A stretch of 42,991 nucleotides of DNA from Myxococcus sp. (GCA_014879945.1 JACSRE010000097.1:1-42991), one strand, 5' to 3'; positions 16,539-25,476 are shown, numbered from the stretch's first letter. Numbers and translations: made by a program. The notes: generated by a model not told the origin, from the letters alone.

Positions 16539-17924
16539 ATGCCCGAGCCGCAGGCCAGCGTGTTGGTGGTTGATGACGACGTCGCGGTGGGCTCCGTCCT
16601 CGCGGCGCTCCTCAAGCAAGACGGGCTCGAGGCCACCTTCGTGCCTAGCGCGCAGGCCGCCCTCGCCACCCTCGAGAAGCGGCCCTTCGACCTGGTGATG
16701 TCCGACGTGCGCATGCCAGGCATGGACGGCTTCGCGCTGCTCGCCACCCTCAAGCGCCTGATGCCCGAGGTGCCGGTGGTGCTGCTGACGGCCCACGGCA
16801 CGGTGTCGATGGCCGTCGAGGCGATGAAGGCGGGCGCCATCGACTTCATCCTCAAGCCGTTCGCGAAGGACGAGGTGGTGTACTGCGCGCGCAAGGCGCT
16901 GGGGCTGTCGAAGGCGCCGCGCGAGGCGCCGCCGGCGCACGAGCTGCCGGGGAGCGACGGCATGGTGGGCCGCTCGCCCGCGCTCGACGCCGCCAAGGCC
17001 CTCATCGCCCGCGCCGCGCAGAGCCAGGCCACCGTCCTCATCCTCGGTGAGACGGGCACCGGCAAGGAGCTCGCCGCGCGCGCCATTCACGCCGGCTCGG
17101 CGCGCGCGAAGGAGCCCTTCGTGCGCCTCACCGGCGGCGCCATTCCCGACGCGCTCTTCGAGTCGGAGCTGTTCGGCTACGAGAAGGGCGCCTTCACCGG
17201 CGCGGTGCACCGCAAGCCCGGGCGCGTCGAGCTGGCGAAGGGCGGCACCCTCTTCCTCGACGAGGTGGGCGAGCTGTCGATGGCCATTCAGGTGAAGCTG
17301 CTGCGCCTGGTGCAGGAGCGCGAGTTCGAGCGCGTGGGCGGCACCGAGACGCTCGAGGCCGACGTGCGCTTCGTGGCGGCGACCCACCGCGGGCTCGAGC
17401 AGATGGTGAAGGACGGTACCTTTCGCGAAGACCTCTTCTACCGGCTCAACGTCATCCCAATCGTGCTGCCGCCGCTGCGGGAGCGCGCCGAAGACGTCGA
17501 GGCGCTGGCGAGCCACTTCGTGCGCACCCTCGGCAAGGCCAACGGGCGACCGAACGCGACCTTGAGCCCCGAGGCGCTGAAGCTGCTGGCCGCCCAGCCG
17601 TGGCCCGGCAACGTGCGCCAGCTGCAGAACTTCCTCGAGCGGCTGGTGGTGCTGTCGTCGGCCGACGCGCTGGGCGCCGCCGACGTGCAGCGAGAGCTCG
17701 GCCGCGCGGGCGCGCCCACCACGAGCGCCGCGCCGGTCGCCGCGCCCGCGTCAGGGACTGCGGCGTCGCTCGATGACCGCCGCAAAGACGCGGAGCGGGT
17801 GGCCGTGCAGCAGGCGCTCGACCAGGCCAGGGGCAACCGCGCGCTGGCCGCCCGCTTGCTCGGCGTCAGTCGTCGCACGCTCTATTACAAGCTCGAGGCG
17901 CTTGGCCTGAAGGACGCAGGCTGA
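16539..17924 (+). CDS. NtrC-family sigma54-dependent response regulator
   Basis: 461 residues. The receiver domain (1-120) has the acidic pair in VVDDDVAVG, the phosphorylation site in [14 protein letters not shown], the conserved Thr in LLTAHG and the Lys in ILKPF. The AAA+ domain (about 145-385) has Walker A GETGTGKE, the sigma54-contacting GAFTGA loop, Walker [13 protein letters not shown] and the [11 protein letters not shown] arginine region. A Fis-type helix-turn-helix closes the protein ([20 protein letters not shown]). All elements for phosphorylation-controlled activation of sigma54 promoters are present. Residues before the [13 protein letters not shown] block read [11 protein letters not shown], departing from the usual N-C-A-A-I. 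No kinase gene adjoins it, so it is an orphan regulator. Targets unknown. Confidence 0.92.
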   Translation: MPEPQASVLVVDDDVAVGSVLAALLKQDGLEATFVPSAQAALATLEKRPFDLVMSDVRMPGMDGFALLATLKRLMPEVPVVLLTAHGTVSMAVEAMKAGAIDFILKPFAKDEVVYCARKALGLSKAPREAPPAHELPGSDGMVGRSPALDAAKALIARAAQSQATVLILGETGTGKELAARAIHAGSARAKEPFVRLTGGAIPDALFESELFGYEKGAFTGAVHRKPGRVELAKGGTLFLDEVGELSMAIQVKLLRLVQEREFERVGGTETLEADVRFVAATHRGLEQMVKDGTFREDLFYRLNVIPIVLPPLRERAEDVEALASHFVRTLGKANGRPNATLSPEALKLLAAQPWPGNVRQLQNFLERLVVLSSADALGAADVQRELGRAGAPTTSAAPVAAPASGTAASLDDRRKDAERVAVQQALDQARGNRALAARLLGVSRRTLYYKLEALGLKDAG

Positions 17925-17969
17925 AGGGGCGGGCCTGACCCGGTTGACCCTTTCCGCCCACGCTCCAAG

Positions 17970-18623
17970 ATGGCGTCCATGGACTCCGGGTTGTCGAAGC
18001 TCGTGCCCGTGCTGACCAACCCCGGCCGGGTGCCCCTGCTCAAGGTCGACCCCGCGCGGCCGTGCGGCGGGCGCATGAAGGGCTACGGCCTCTTGCACCT
18101 GCTCGAGTACGCCGAGACGACCTACGGCCCGGGAGCGCTGACGGCCTGGAGCGACGCCCTCCCCCTCCCCTTGCGCGGCTTCGCGACGACGAAGGCACAG
18201 CTCACCTCCATCGGCTGGCTCCCGGTGGAGCTCTACTTCTCGGCCCTCGAGCACCTCGTCACCACCCAGCACCAGGGCGACCCGCGCAGCGCCATCGTCA
18301 TGGGCCACGCCATGGCCACGCGCGCCATCAGCTCCTTCTTCCGCGCCGCGATGGGCTTCGTGACGCCGCCCACGCTCTTCTCGCTGGCCGGGCGCTTCTG
18401 GCGCAGCTCCTTCGACTTCGGCACCCTCGAGGTGACGAAGAACACCCCGCCCACCGCCGAGGTCGAGGTGCGCGACTGGCCGCTGATGGCGCAGTCGGCC
18501 TACTACGAGCTGGGCGGCACCTTCATCGCGTGGATGGAGGCGTCGAAGGCGAAGGAGGTGCGGTTCACGCGCTTCGAGCTGACCCGCGCGCCCGCCCTCG
18601 TCGTCGCGGTGGAGTGGACGTGA
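17970..18623 (+). CDS. DUF2378/HNOB-like myxobacterial protein
   Basis: 217 residues. The segment MKGYGLLHLLEYAETTYGPG (from residue 36) resembles the first helices of heme-NO-binding-fold proteins. The later pattern of WLPVELYFSALEHL, the FFRAAMGFVTPPTLFSLA helix, FWRSSFDFG and a beta tail fits the DUF2378 (TIGR02265) paralogous family that is expanded in myxobacteria. I cannot identify a heme ligand with confidence. The start is ATG at 17970 or 17979. Its stop overlaps the GTG start of the phosphoesterase gene (GTGA), so the two are translationally coupled. A sensory or ligand-binding role is plausible but unproven. Confidence 0.55.
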   Translation: MASMDSGLSKLVPVLTNPGRVPLLKVDPARPCGGRMKGYGLLHLLEYAETTYGPGALTAWSDALPLPLRGFATTKAQLTSIGWLPVELYFSALEHLVTTQHQGDPRSAIVMGHAMATRAISSFFRAAMGFVTPPTLFSLAGRFWRSSFDFGTLEVTKNTPPTAEVEVRDWPLMAQSAYYELGGTFIAWMEASKAKEVRFTRFELTRAPALVVAVEWT

Positions 18624-19246
18624 AGCCGGTGCGGCTGGTGTGCATGGCTGACACCCATGGCCAGCACCACCGCCTCGCCGTTCCCGACGGTGACGTGCTG
18701 ATTCACGCGGGCGACCTCACGCCTCGCGGCACCCGGCCTCAGCTGGAAGAGGTGGCGCGGTGGCTGCGCTCGCTCCCGCACCGGCACAAGGTCGTCATCG
18801 CCGGCAACCACGACTTCCTGCTCGAAGAGAAGCCCGACGAGGCGCGCGCGCTGTTCGAGGGCCTGACGTACCTGAAGGACGAAGCGCTCGAGGTCGAGGG
18901 CCTGCGGCTGTGGGGCAGCCCGTGGCAGCCGTGGTTCCACCAGTGGGCCTTCAACCTGCACCGCGGCGCCGACCTCGACGCGAAGTGGCGCTTGATTCCC
19001 GAGGGCGTCGACGTGCTGGTGACGCACGGGCCGCCGGCCGGCATGGGCGACCTCTGCTTCGACGGCCGCCGGGTGGGCTGTGAAGACCTGCTGCGGCACC
19101 TCACGCGGGTGAAGCCGAGGCTGCACCTCTTCGGGCACATTCACGAAGACCGCGGCGAGTGGCAGCTGGGGCCCACGCGCGTCGTGAACGTGACGACGTC
19201 TGACGGCGAGCTGCCGTGCACCGTCATCGACCTCGACGCGCCGTGA
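18620..19246 (+). CDS. MPPED/UPF0046-type metallophosphoesterase
   Basis: 208 residues from a GTG that overlaps the upstream stop. The metallophosphoesterase metal ligands appear in order: D-x-H in CMADTHGQ, GD in IHAGDLTP, GNHD in IAGNHDFLL, GH in LVTHGPP and GHIH in LFGHIHED. The block WGSPWQPWFHQWAFNLHRG and the overall length match the MPPED1/MPPED2 (239AB, UPF0046) branch, whose characterised members hydrolyse cyclic nucleotides or other phosphodiesters. All ligands are intact, so it is probably active and cytoplasmic with two metal ions. Coupling to the DUF2378-like gene suggests a shared pathway. Substrate unknown. Confidence 0.85.
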   Translation: MKPVRLVCMADTHGQHHRLAVPDGDVLIHAGDLTPRGTRPQLEEVARWLRSLPHRHKVVIAGNHDFLLEEKPDEARALFEGLTYLKDEALEVEGLRLWGSPWQPWFHQWAFNLHRGADLDAKWRLIPEGVDVLVTHGPPAGMGDLCFDGRRVGCEDLLRHLTRVKPRLHLFGHIHEDRGEWQLGPTRVVNVTTSDGELPCTVIDLDAP

Positions 19247-19284
19247 AGCGGCCGCGCCCGAGGCACCAGCACCTGCCGGCGTCG

Positions 19285-19671
19285 TCAACCGCGAGGCGCG
19301 CTGCGACGGCTGGGGGCGAGCCGGCGAACCTCGAGGACGATGGCCACCGCCGAGCCCGCCGCCAGCGCGCGTTTCCACCGCCCCTCTTCGCTCAAGGTCG
19401 CGAGGCCGGCGAGCACCAGGCCGACGCAGAACACCAGCACCACGCCGGAGCTGACGGTCAACGCCAGCATCGTCTTCTCGCGGCGCGGCGAGGGGCTCGC
19501 GAAGATGGACAACCCCACCACCGTGAGGAGCGGAGCGCCGGCCAGGAGCGACCACCACCGCACGTGCTCGGCGTGCCCGAAGGCGAGCGACAGCACCGCG
19601 CCGCACCACACGCAGCCCAGGCCGATGAGGGTCCTCAACACCGTCGTCGCCAGGGAGTCGTCGTCTCGCAT
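19285..19671 (-). CDS. Small four-helix membrane protein
   Basis: 128 residues from the ATG at 19671 (AAGGA about twelve bases upstream). Four hydrophobic helices are visible (about 9-28, 36-53, 65-86 and 97-113), with an Arg-rich tail. No motif or family recognised. It follows the histidine kinase gene at 19759-21315 on the same strand after an 87-base gap and may be co-transcribed with it. Function unknown. Confidence 0.5.
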   Translation of the reverse strand: MRDDDSLATTVLRTLIGLGCVWCGAVLSLAFGHAEHVRWWSLLAGAPLLTVVGLSIFASPSPRREKTMLALTVSSGVVLVFCVGLVLAGLATLSEEGRWKRALAAGSAVAIVLEVRRLAPSRRSAPRG

Positions 19672-19740
19672 CGTCGCGGACGTTCCTTCGGGAGCAGCGG
19701 AGGAACAAGCGAATGCTCGAGACGAGCGACGGCGCGCCGC

Positions 19741-19764
19741 CGTCACGCCGTCACGCCGTCACGC
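19741..19764. repeat. Three tandem 8-base repeats at the 3' end of a histidine kinase gene
   Basis: Three consecutive copies of CGTCACGC. The stop codon of the minus-strand kinase gene lies inside the array. Every unit contains a TGA on the minus strand, so loss or gain of a unit would hardly alter the protein. Confidence 0.6.
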
Positions 19765-21315
19765 CGCCTTGACGCCCGGCGCGCTCGAGAGCCGACGCTC
19801 CAGCGGCAGCGACACGAAGAACGTCGTGCCCTCGCCCACCGTGGTGTCGAACCACAGGCGCCCTCCGTGCCGCTCGACGACGATGCGCCGGCAGATGTCG
19901 AGGCCCTGCCCCGAGCCGCGCCCGACCTCCTTGGTGGTGAAGAAGGGCTCGAACACCCGCGGCGCCACCTCAGCGGAGATGCCGACGCCGGTGTCACGCA
20001 CCGACACCACGACGGCGTCGGCCTCGACGCGCGACCGCAGGGTGATGGTGCCCGGCGTCACCGCCTGTCCCTTCGCGCGCTGGTCGGCGATGGCGTGCGC
20101 GGCGTTGACGAGCAGGTGGAGGAACACCTCGTTGAGCTCGCGCTGGTGACACGTCACCGGAGGAAGGTCTTCGAGGTCGAAGTGGAGCTCGGCGACGTCG
20201 CGGTACTCGTGCGCGGCGATGAGCGCGGTGTCACGCAGCGACGCGTTGAGGTCGGCGGGCCCCGCGGCGGTCGCGTCGGGCCGGGCGTACCCACTCATCG
20301 CGCGCACCAGCGCGCTCACCCGGCTGGCCCCGGCGAGCGCGCGCTCCAGCGACGACGGGAGCGCGCTCTTCGCGAACTCGAGGTCGGCCGCGTCGCGGAG
20401 CCCGTCCACCTCCTCGCCGTGTCCGTCGGCGCGCGCCAGCGCCTCGAGCTGGGTGGTGAGGCCGAGCACGGCCGGCGCCGCCTCGAGCGCGTAGCTGACG
20501 TTGTCTGAGATGAACTGCAGCGGGGTGTTGAGCTCGTGCGCGAGCCCCGTGGCGAGCTTGCCGACGGCCTGCAGCCGCTGGGACTGCGCGAGCTCGGCCT
20601 CCATGGCGCGCAGGGCGGTGACGTCGAAGACGAAGCCCCGCAGCCGCTCGTCGGGCTGCGCGACGATGGCGGCCAGCAGCGAGCGCGGCGCGCCGTCGGA
20701 CGTCACCTGGTACTCGTGCTTCACCAGCGTGCCGGGCGCCGCGCGCGTCAGCGCGTTCATCGCGGCCTCGAGGCCTTCACGCCGGGCGGCAATCACGTGG
20801 CGCTCCAGGTACTCCTCGAGCGTCGTCTCGGTCGAGGGGCGGTCGGCGCCGTTCGCGCGAGACCAGCGCAGCCGCCGGCTCCGGGCCGAGTATTCGAACG
20901 GCGTCACCTCGGCAGCCTCGATGAGCGAGCTGAGCTGCGCGTGGTTCTGCTCGGCGAGCGCCAGGGCCTCGCGGAGGTCGGCGGTGCGCACCTCGAGCTG
21001 GTGCTCGATCGACGCACGCTCCTTGACGAGCCGGCGCAACAGCCGCCCTGAGACGACCATCGCGAACAGCACGAAGAAGCCGCCCAGCGTCAACAGCGAG
21101 GCGGCGATGGTGCCGCGCAGCTCGGCGTCGCCTCGCCGCTCGGCCACCAGCCAGGCGACGTAGAGCGCGAGCATGGGCACACAGGCAGCGGGAAAGGCGC
21201 GGAAGAAGCGCACGCCGAGGCGGTCGGTGATGGGCGCCAGGCGCGCCCAGCCATAGCCCGTGGCCACGATGACAGACGCCGCCGCCACGCTGACGAAGAG
21301 GAACCGCGCGCTCAT
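19759..21315 (-). CDS. PAS-containing sensor histidine kinase
   Basis: 518 residues. Two or three N-terminal hydrophobic helices (about 5-25, 40-58 and 68-92) lead into a coiled coil (95-135). A PAS-like domain follows (about 128-240, containing FEYSARSRRLRWS and LRGFVFDVTALR). The kinase core has H-box GLAHELNTPLQFI (His260), N-box HLLVNAAHAI, G1 RDTGVGI, F-box FEPFFTTKEVG and G2 GSGQGLDICRRI. The catalytic set is complete. The H-box type with ELNTPLQ is common in myxobacterial orphan kinases. No regulator gene is adjacent; a small four-helix membrane protein gene follows on the same strand. Signal unknown. Confidence 0.9.
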   Translation of the reverse strand: MSARFLFVSVAAASVIVATGYGWARLAPITDRLGVRFFRAFPAACVPMLALYVAWLVAERRGDAELRGTIAASLLTLGGFFVLFAMVVSGRLLRRLVKERASIEHQLEVRTADLREALALAEQNHAQLSSLIEAAEVTPFEYSARSRRLRWSRANGADRPSTETTLEEYLERHVIAARREGLEAAMNALTRAAPGTLVKHEYQVTSDGAPRSLLAAIVAQPDERLRGFVFDVTALRAMEAELAQSQRLQAVGKLATGLAHELNTPLQFISDNVSYALEAAPAVLGLTTQLEALARADGHGEEVDGLRDAADLEFAKSALPSSLERALAGASRVSALVRAMSGYARPDATAAGPADLNASLRDTALIAAHEYRDVAELHFDLEDLPPVTCHQRELNEVFLHLLVNAAHAIADQRAKGQAVTPGTITLRSRVEADAVVVSVRDTGVGISAEVAPRVFEPFFTTKEVGRGSGQGLDICRRIVVERHGGRLWFDTTVGEGTTFFVSLPLERRLSSAPGVKAA

Positions 21316-21594
21316 CAGCGACGACCTGGCAGGGCGAAGGTGACCGCCGCACCCAGGCGCGCGCGCCCATCACGGCTTTCGGCGGGCGGCGCATTGGCAG
21401 TACGAACACTCCACATCACGAGCGCAGTTCAGCAAGCGCCATGCCCCGCCCGCCCCGAGGCATCTCGGAGCCCTGCGAGGCCGTGGCCTGAGTCGGCGGG
21501 CCCACGAGGGGCTTCGTTCACCCTGCCCGTCGCGCCGCCCGCTTGCTTGGGATCAACCGTGCGTCAGCCCACGTGAAGTGGCACGGTATGGGCC

Positions 21595-21840
21595 ATGAGC
21601 ACTGAAGACGAGCTGCGCGCAGAACTCGAGAAGCTGAAGGCCGAGAACGAGGCGCTCAAGACGCGCGGCAGCAAGGGCGTGTCGATGAAGGTGTCGGAGA
21701 AGGGCGCGGTCAGCATCTACGGCATGGGCCGCTTCCCGGTGACGCTCTACCAGGAGCAGTGGACGAAGCTGCTCGACATGGCCGACGACATTCGCGCCTT
21801 CATCAAAGAGAACGAGTCGAGGCTGAAGAAGAAGGAGTAG
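21595..21840 (+). CDS. Conserved small protein with N-terminal coiled coil
   Basis: 81 residues, ATG start. The first 23 residues form a charged helix with leucine spacing (ELRAELEKLKAENEALK), a short coiled coil. A conserved core follows, KVSEKGAVSIYGMGRFPVTL then WTKLLDMADDIRAFIKENE. I recall very similar small proteins in other bacteria, and the core is clearly under constraint, but no function is known to me. It ends ten bases before the DUF2878-like gene, so the two are probably co-transcribed. Confidence 0.75.
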   Translation: MSTEDELRAELEKLKAENEALKTRGSKGVSMKVSEKGAVSIYGMGRFPVTLYQEQWTKLLDMADDIRAFIKENESRLKKKE

Positions 21841-21850
21841 CGAGCCCGCG

Positions 21851-22381
21851 GTGCGCAAGTGGCTCCACGTGGTGGGCATGCAGGGCGCGTGGTTCGCCGC
21901 GGCGCTGCTGGCGAGCACGCCCTGGCACCTCGTGGGGGCTGGCGCCAACGGGCTGGTGTTCGCCGTTCACGTGGCCAGCTCCGGCGCGGTGCCCAGAGAG
22001 CTCGTGCGCGGCGGCCTCGCGCTGGCCCTGGGCCTGGGGCTCGAGCTGGTGAACCAACACGTCGGCGGGCTCCACGCGGCGCAGGCGACGACGCTGCCTC
22101 CGCTGTGGCTGCTCTCGCTGTGGCCGGTGTTCGCGAGCGCGATGAGGCGCGGCCACTCCCTCGAGTGGCTGCAGTCACGGCCGCTGCTCGCGGCCGTCAT
22201 CGGCGCGGTGGTGGGTCCGCTGAGCTACGCCGGTGGAGGTCGCCTGGGCGCGCTCGAGCTCGACGGACTTCGGAGCCTCGTCACCATCGGCGCCTGCTGG
22301 GCCTTCGCCATGCCCGCCCTCGCGCTGCTGGCCCGTCGCCTCGAGCGGCGTGACCCAGAGCCCACCTCGACGCTGGACTGA
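21851..22381 (+). CDS. DUF2878-like integral membrane protein
   Basis: 176 residues from a GTG start. Five or six hydrophobic helices. The pattern PLWLLSLWPVFASAM followed by SLEWLQSRPLLAAVIGA and GPLSYAGGGRLGALEL is that of the DUF2878 family of small inner-membrane proteins. Some family members carry a slightly different first helix pair, so the start is tentative. It lies ten bases downstream of the small coiled-coil protein gene and 33 bases before the Trp-rich lipoprotein gene, and may be part of a three-gene unit. Function unknown. Confidence 0.65.
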   Translation: MRKWLHVVGMQGAWFAAALLASTPWHLVGAGANGLVFAVHVASSGAVPRELVRGGLALALGLGLELVNQHVGGLHAAQATTLPPLWLLSLWPVFASAMRRGHSLEWLQSRPLLAAVIGAVVGPLSYAGGGRLGALELDGLRSLVTIGACWAFAMPALALLARRLERRDPEPTSTLD

Positions 22382-22414
22382 ATACCGCTGCTGCTGTTTC
22401 GTCCCGAGCCGGCC

Positions 22415-24022
22415 ATGCGCACGCTCCTCCTGCTGCTCGTCGCGTCGTCTGGCTGCGCGTCCCTGAGGCCCGTCACCGCCGAGTCGACGACGCTGGTGAC
22501 GTCGCGCCCGTGCGCCCAGGGGCCGCTGCGCATCGAGACCACCACGCTCGGGGCCCGCTGGGGCGAGTGGTACGAGCTGCGGCTCCTCTCGCCGCGCGGC
22601 CTCAAGGGCCACCTGCGCTGGCGCGTCGCCGACGACAAGCGCGCGAAGGAGCCGTGGGTCACCTCGTTCACGGTGAAGGAGGGCCGAGACGAGCGCCTGG
22701 TCGCCGACACGGTGTTCGACCAACGGCGGTGCCTGGAGCGGCCGCCCGTCTTCGTCGTCGAGGCGCCGGGCGCGATGGCCTCGCCTCCAGCGCCGCTCCC
22801 ACAGCCGACGCCGGCCGTCGTCCAGCCGCTGCCGGGCCCTCCGCCGCTGCCGCAACAGAGCCGCGCCGAGCCCGCGCCCTGGCCGAGCGCGCCAGCGCCC
22901 CTCGCGCAAGCCACCGTCGGCGTCGAGGTCTCGGTCTCGCTGCCTCGGCCGCCCGTGACGGTGACGAGCCCCCTCCCCGAGGAGCCAGGCTTCGAGCCGC
23001 TCGCCTTCCCGCAAGGCCCCGACGTCACGCCGGTGCAGCTCGTCCCGGGCGTGGGGAGCAGCAACGCGCACGCGACCTTCCTCTTCCGGTGGCAGCGCCG
23101 CAACGAAGACGCCCACGCGCCGCCACCGGTGCCGCCGGGCCAGCCCGTCGTCATCGAGGTCTGGTCCGACCAGCCGAATGACTACCAGGGCGCGGCCTTC
23201 ATCTTCGCGCGCGGGCCGCTCGAGCCCAACGTGTCGGAGGCGGAGTGGCTGGCCGAGCTCGCCAGGCGTGAGGAGCGGCGAGCACGGAACGAAGCCGAGG
23301 AGGCGGCGCGAGCGGCCGAAGACCGGCGGGCGCGCGCCGAAGCCGCCGCGAAGCAACGCGTCATCGACGACGAGCGCCGGCGCGTGGAGCGGCTGGAGTT
23401 CGAGCAGCGAAGGGCCGCCAACATCGCCGCGCGCGAGGCGAAGCTGGCCCAGCCCGCCGTCGAGACCGCCTACGAGAAGGAGCGCCGAGAGAAGTACGCC
23501 GGTGGCCTGGCGGCGCCGTCGCGTCCCGACCCCGAGTACCTCGAAGCGCGCCGGCGTGAGGTGGAGCGCCAGCGGGCCGAGGCCGCCGCCGAAGCCGCCG
23601 CGCGCCTGCGCTGGAGAGAGGAGCAGGAGCGCCGGTGGGCCGAAGAGGAGGCGCGTCGCCCGCGGCCGCGCCCTGAGCCCTCAGGGCCTCCGCCCCCGCC
23701 GCCCGCGCAGTCGATTCCCCCACGGCCTGCGCCCTACGTGCTGTGGATTGACGGGTACTACGAGTGGACGGGCGCGGCGTGGGTGTGGCTCGAGGGCTGG
23801 TGGAAGGTGAATGAGGTCGAGCGTCGTCGCTTCGAGCTCGCCGCCTTCACCCCAGCCCCGGCCGCGCGCGTCGAGACGCCGCCGCCCTGCCCGGTGCCGC
23901 AGGGCCAGTGGCAGGCCGGCACCTGGGTGTGGAACCTCGAGGCCTGGGTGTGGCTGCCCGGCGTGTGGCTCAGCACGGCGCGCCCGGTGCACCGCGCGGT
24001 GCCGGTCACGCCGAAGCCCTGA
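22415..24022 (+). CDS. Lipoprotein with long charged helix and tryptophan-rich C-terminal repeats
   Basis: 535 residues. Lipoprotein signal with lipobox ASSGC. A beta-rich N-terminal part of about 100 residues is followed by a Pro-rich spacer and a second folded segment (about 195-265). A long Arg/Glu/Ala helix then runs from about 268 to 420, a strong coiled-coil or single-helix candidate. After PPPPPP the C-terminus carries two aromatic repeats (YEWTGAAWVWLEGWW and WQAGTWVWNLEAWVWLPGVW), the Y/W-x-W-x-G-x-W-V-W pattern of small outer-membrane WxxW repeat proteins. The design suggests a periplasm-spanning tether that contacts the wall or glycan. Not a named family that I recognise. Confidence 0.6.
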   Translation: MRTLLLLLVASSGCASLRPVTAESTTLVTSRPCAQGPLRIETTTLGARWGEWYELRLLSPRGLKGHLRWRVADDKRAKEPWVTSFTVKEGRDERLVADTVFDQRRCLERPPVFVVEAPGAMASPPAPLPQPTPAVVQPLPGPPPLPQQSRAEPAPWPSAPAPLAQATVGVEVSVSLPRPPVTVTSPLPEEPGFEPLAFPQGPDVTPVQLVPGVGSSNAHATFLFRWQRRNEDAHAPPPVPPGQPVVIEVWSDQPNDYQGAAFIFARGPLEPNVSEAEWLAELARREERRARNEAEEAARAAEDRRARAEAAAKQRVIDDERRRVERLEFEQRRAANIAAREAKLAQPAVETAYEKERREKYAGGLAAPSRPDPEYLEARRREVERQRAEAAAEAAARLRWREEQERRWAEEEARRPRPRPEPSGPPPPPPAQSIPPRPAPYVLWIDGYYEWTGAAWVWLEGWWKVNEVERRRFELAAFTPAPAARVETPPPCPVPQGQWQAGTWVWNLEAWVWLPGVWLSTARPVHRAVPVTPKP

Positions 24023-24113
24023 CGAGGCGCTTCGAGCCCCTCAGCACCCATGCGCGGGCTCGTTCCTCGCCTCCGCGCTGCCGGAGGTGGCGCCCGACCG
24101 AGCCGCCGTCGGA

Positions 24114-24809
24114 CTACTTCATGCCCACGAAGAGCGTCTGCACGTCGTCGTCTTCGTCGAGCTCCTCGAGGAACTTGTCGACCTCGGCGCGGTGCTCGGG
24201 CGCGACGGTGACGGGGTTCTTCGCGCGCCACACCAGGGCGGCCGACTTCACCGTCCAGCCCGCGGCCTCCAGCGCCTTGCGCACGGCGTCGAGGTCGGCG
24301 GGCGCGGTGTAGAAGTGGGTGACGCCCTCGTCGCCGGGCTCGAGGTCCTGCGCGCCGGCCTCGATGGCCACCGTCTCGGCGTCGGCGCCCGCGGGGCCGG
24401 TCGCGTCGATGGCGCCCAGGCGGTCGAAGTCCCACGAGACGGCGCCGGTGGCCGCGAGCTGGCCGTTGCGGAAGCACTGGCGCACGTTGCTGGCGGTGCG
24501 GGTGCGGTTGTCGGTGAGGCACTCGACGATGACGGGCACCCGGTGCGGCCCGAAGCCCTCGTAGGTGACGCTCTCGTAGTTCACCGCTTCGTCGAGCAGC
24601 CCGGCGCCCTTCTTGATGACACGCTCGAGCGTGTCCTTCGTCATGTTGACGCTCTTGGCGTACTCCACCGCGAGGCGCAGGCGGGCGTTCGTCGACGGGT
24701 CGGCCCCGCCCTTGGCCGCGATGAGGACTTCTTTGGCGGCCTTGCTGATCAGCTTGGCCTTCGCCTTCGAGTTGGCCTCACGGCCCTTCTGCTTCCATTG
24801 CGCGCCCAT
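24114..24809 (-). CDS. YebC/PmpR/TACO1-family protein
   Basis: 231 residues from the ATG at 24809; the N-terminus MGAQWKQKGREANSKAKAKL is a typical YebC start, so the frame upstream is ignored. Conserved blocks are NARLRLAVEYAKSVNMTKDT, ERVIKKGAG, VTYEGFGPHRVPVIVE, DNRTRTASNVR and DEDDDVQTLF. The family binds DNA or ribosomes; recent work links YebC/TACO1 proteins to translation of proline stretches, and older work to transcription. The MGAQWK variant is a side branch distinct from the MAGHSKW type. The first 32 bases overlap the 3' end of the DUF962 gene, so the two are co-transcribed. Whether it acts on translation here is unknown. Confidence 0.88.
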   Translation of the reverse strand: MGAQWKQKGREANSKAKAKLISKAAKEVLIAAKGGADPSTNARLRLAVEYAKSVNMTKDTLERVIKKGAGLLDEAVNYESVTYEGFGPHRVPVIVECLTDNRTRTASNVRQCFRNGQLAATGAVSWDFDRLGAIDATGPAGADAETVAIEAGAQDLEPGDEGVTHFYTAPADLDAVRKALEAAGWTVKSAALVWRAKNPVTVAPEHRAEVDKFLEELDEDDDVQTLFVGMK

Positions 24810-25476
24810 GCGGGGGTCGATAGCGCGAACGCTCCCGGGTTGGACAGCCTTCAGTGCGGTCGCCGAGCGGCGGGCGCCCGTCACGCAGGCGCTCGAGCAC
24901 GCTGGCGCGCTCGGCCTTCATCGCCTCGCGCAGGTCCCTCCTCAGGCCGAGCGCGAAGAGCAGGTCGTTGGTGTGCGCGAGCGGGGCGATGCTGAACTGA
25001 AGGAACACGTCGAAGGCGTTGGGCTCGACGCCGAGCCCGCGCGCGCGGTTGTAGCCGCGGTGGAAGTAGACGCCGGTGCTGACGGGCTGGCCGTCGACGA
25101 TGACCGGCGCCTCGTAGACGCCGTGACCGATGAAGATGAGCGCCGCCCAGGCCAGGCCCTGCATCAGCAGCGCGCCGAGCACCAGCGGCACCGCCGGGAC
25201 GACGTGACTGAGCGTGATGGCGACGGCGCACGCCGCGGCGACGCCCAGGCCGTACACGAAGGTGGCGCGCCAGTCGGCCAGCGCGAGCAGGCAGAGCGAC
25301 GTCACCACGAAGGGCATCAGCGCCCAGGGCAGCAGCACCTGCACCAGCACCAGCGCCGAGAGGTAGACGAACGGCGACGCGAGCGTGTGCACCACCTGGT
25401 TGCCGCGGTGCTGGTGAAAGGCGTTGTAGAGGCCGAGGTGGCGAACGAGTGAGATGCGGCCGGGGAAGAGGTTCAT
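24778..25476 (-). CDS. DUF962/Mpo1-like membrane protein (putative 2-hydroxy fatty acid dioxygenase)
   Basis: 232 residues from the ATG at 25476; another in-frame ATG lies at 25491. Near the N-terminus LYNAFHQHRGNQVVHTLASP matches the Y-x3-H-x-H-x2-N-x3-H signature of DUF962, and IFIGHGVYEAP matches its second histidine block. Four or so hydrophobic helices lie between and after them. Yeast Mpo1, a member of this family, is an Fe(II) dioxygenase that removes one carbon from 2-hydroxy fatty acids during phytosphingosine breakdown; most bacterial members are untested. The charged C-terminal tail overlaps the YebC gene start by 32 bases. The role is inferred from family only. Confidence 0.75.
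   Translation of the reverse strand: MNLFPGRISLVRHLGLYNAFHQHRGNQVVHTLASPFVYLSALVLVQVLLPWALMPFVVTSLCLLALADWRATFVYGLGVAAACAVAITLSHVVPAVPLVLGALLMQGLAWAALIFIGHGVYEAPVIVDGQPVSTGVYFHRGYNRARGLGVEPNAFDVFLQFSIAPLAHTNDLLFALGLRRDLREAMKAERASVLERLRDGRPPLGDRTEGCPTRERSRYRPPHGRAMEAEGP

Noticed and set aside
17925-17969. A GGGCGG / CCGCCC inverted repeat after the NtrC-type gene
   Set aside because: A six-base GC stem with a long loop and no T-tract is expected by chance at this base composition.
21580-21598. A sigma54-like TGGCACG followed by GGGC
   Set aside because: The -12 element is poor and the match runs into the start codon of the small gene at 21595, so it cannot drive it.
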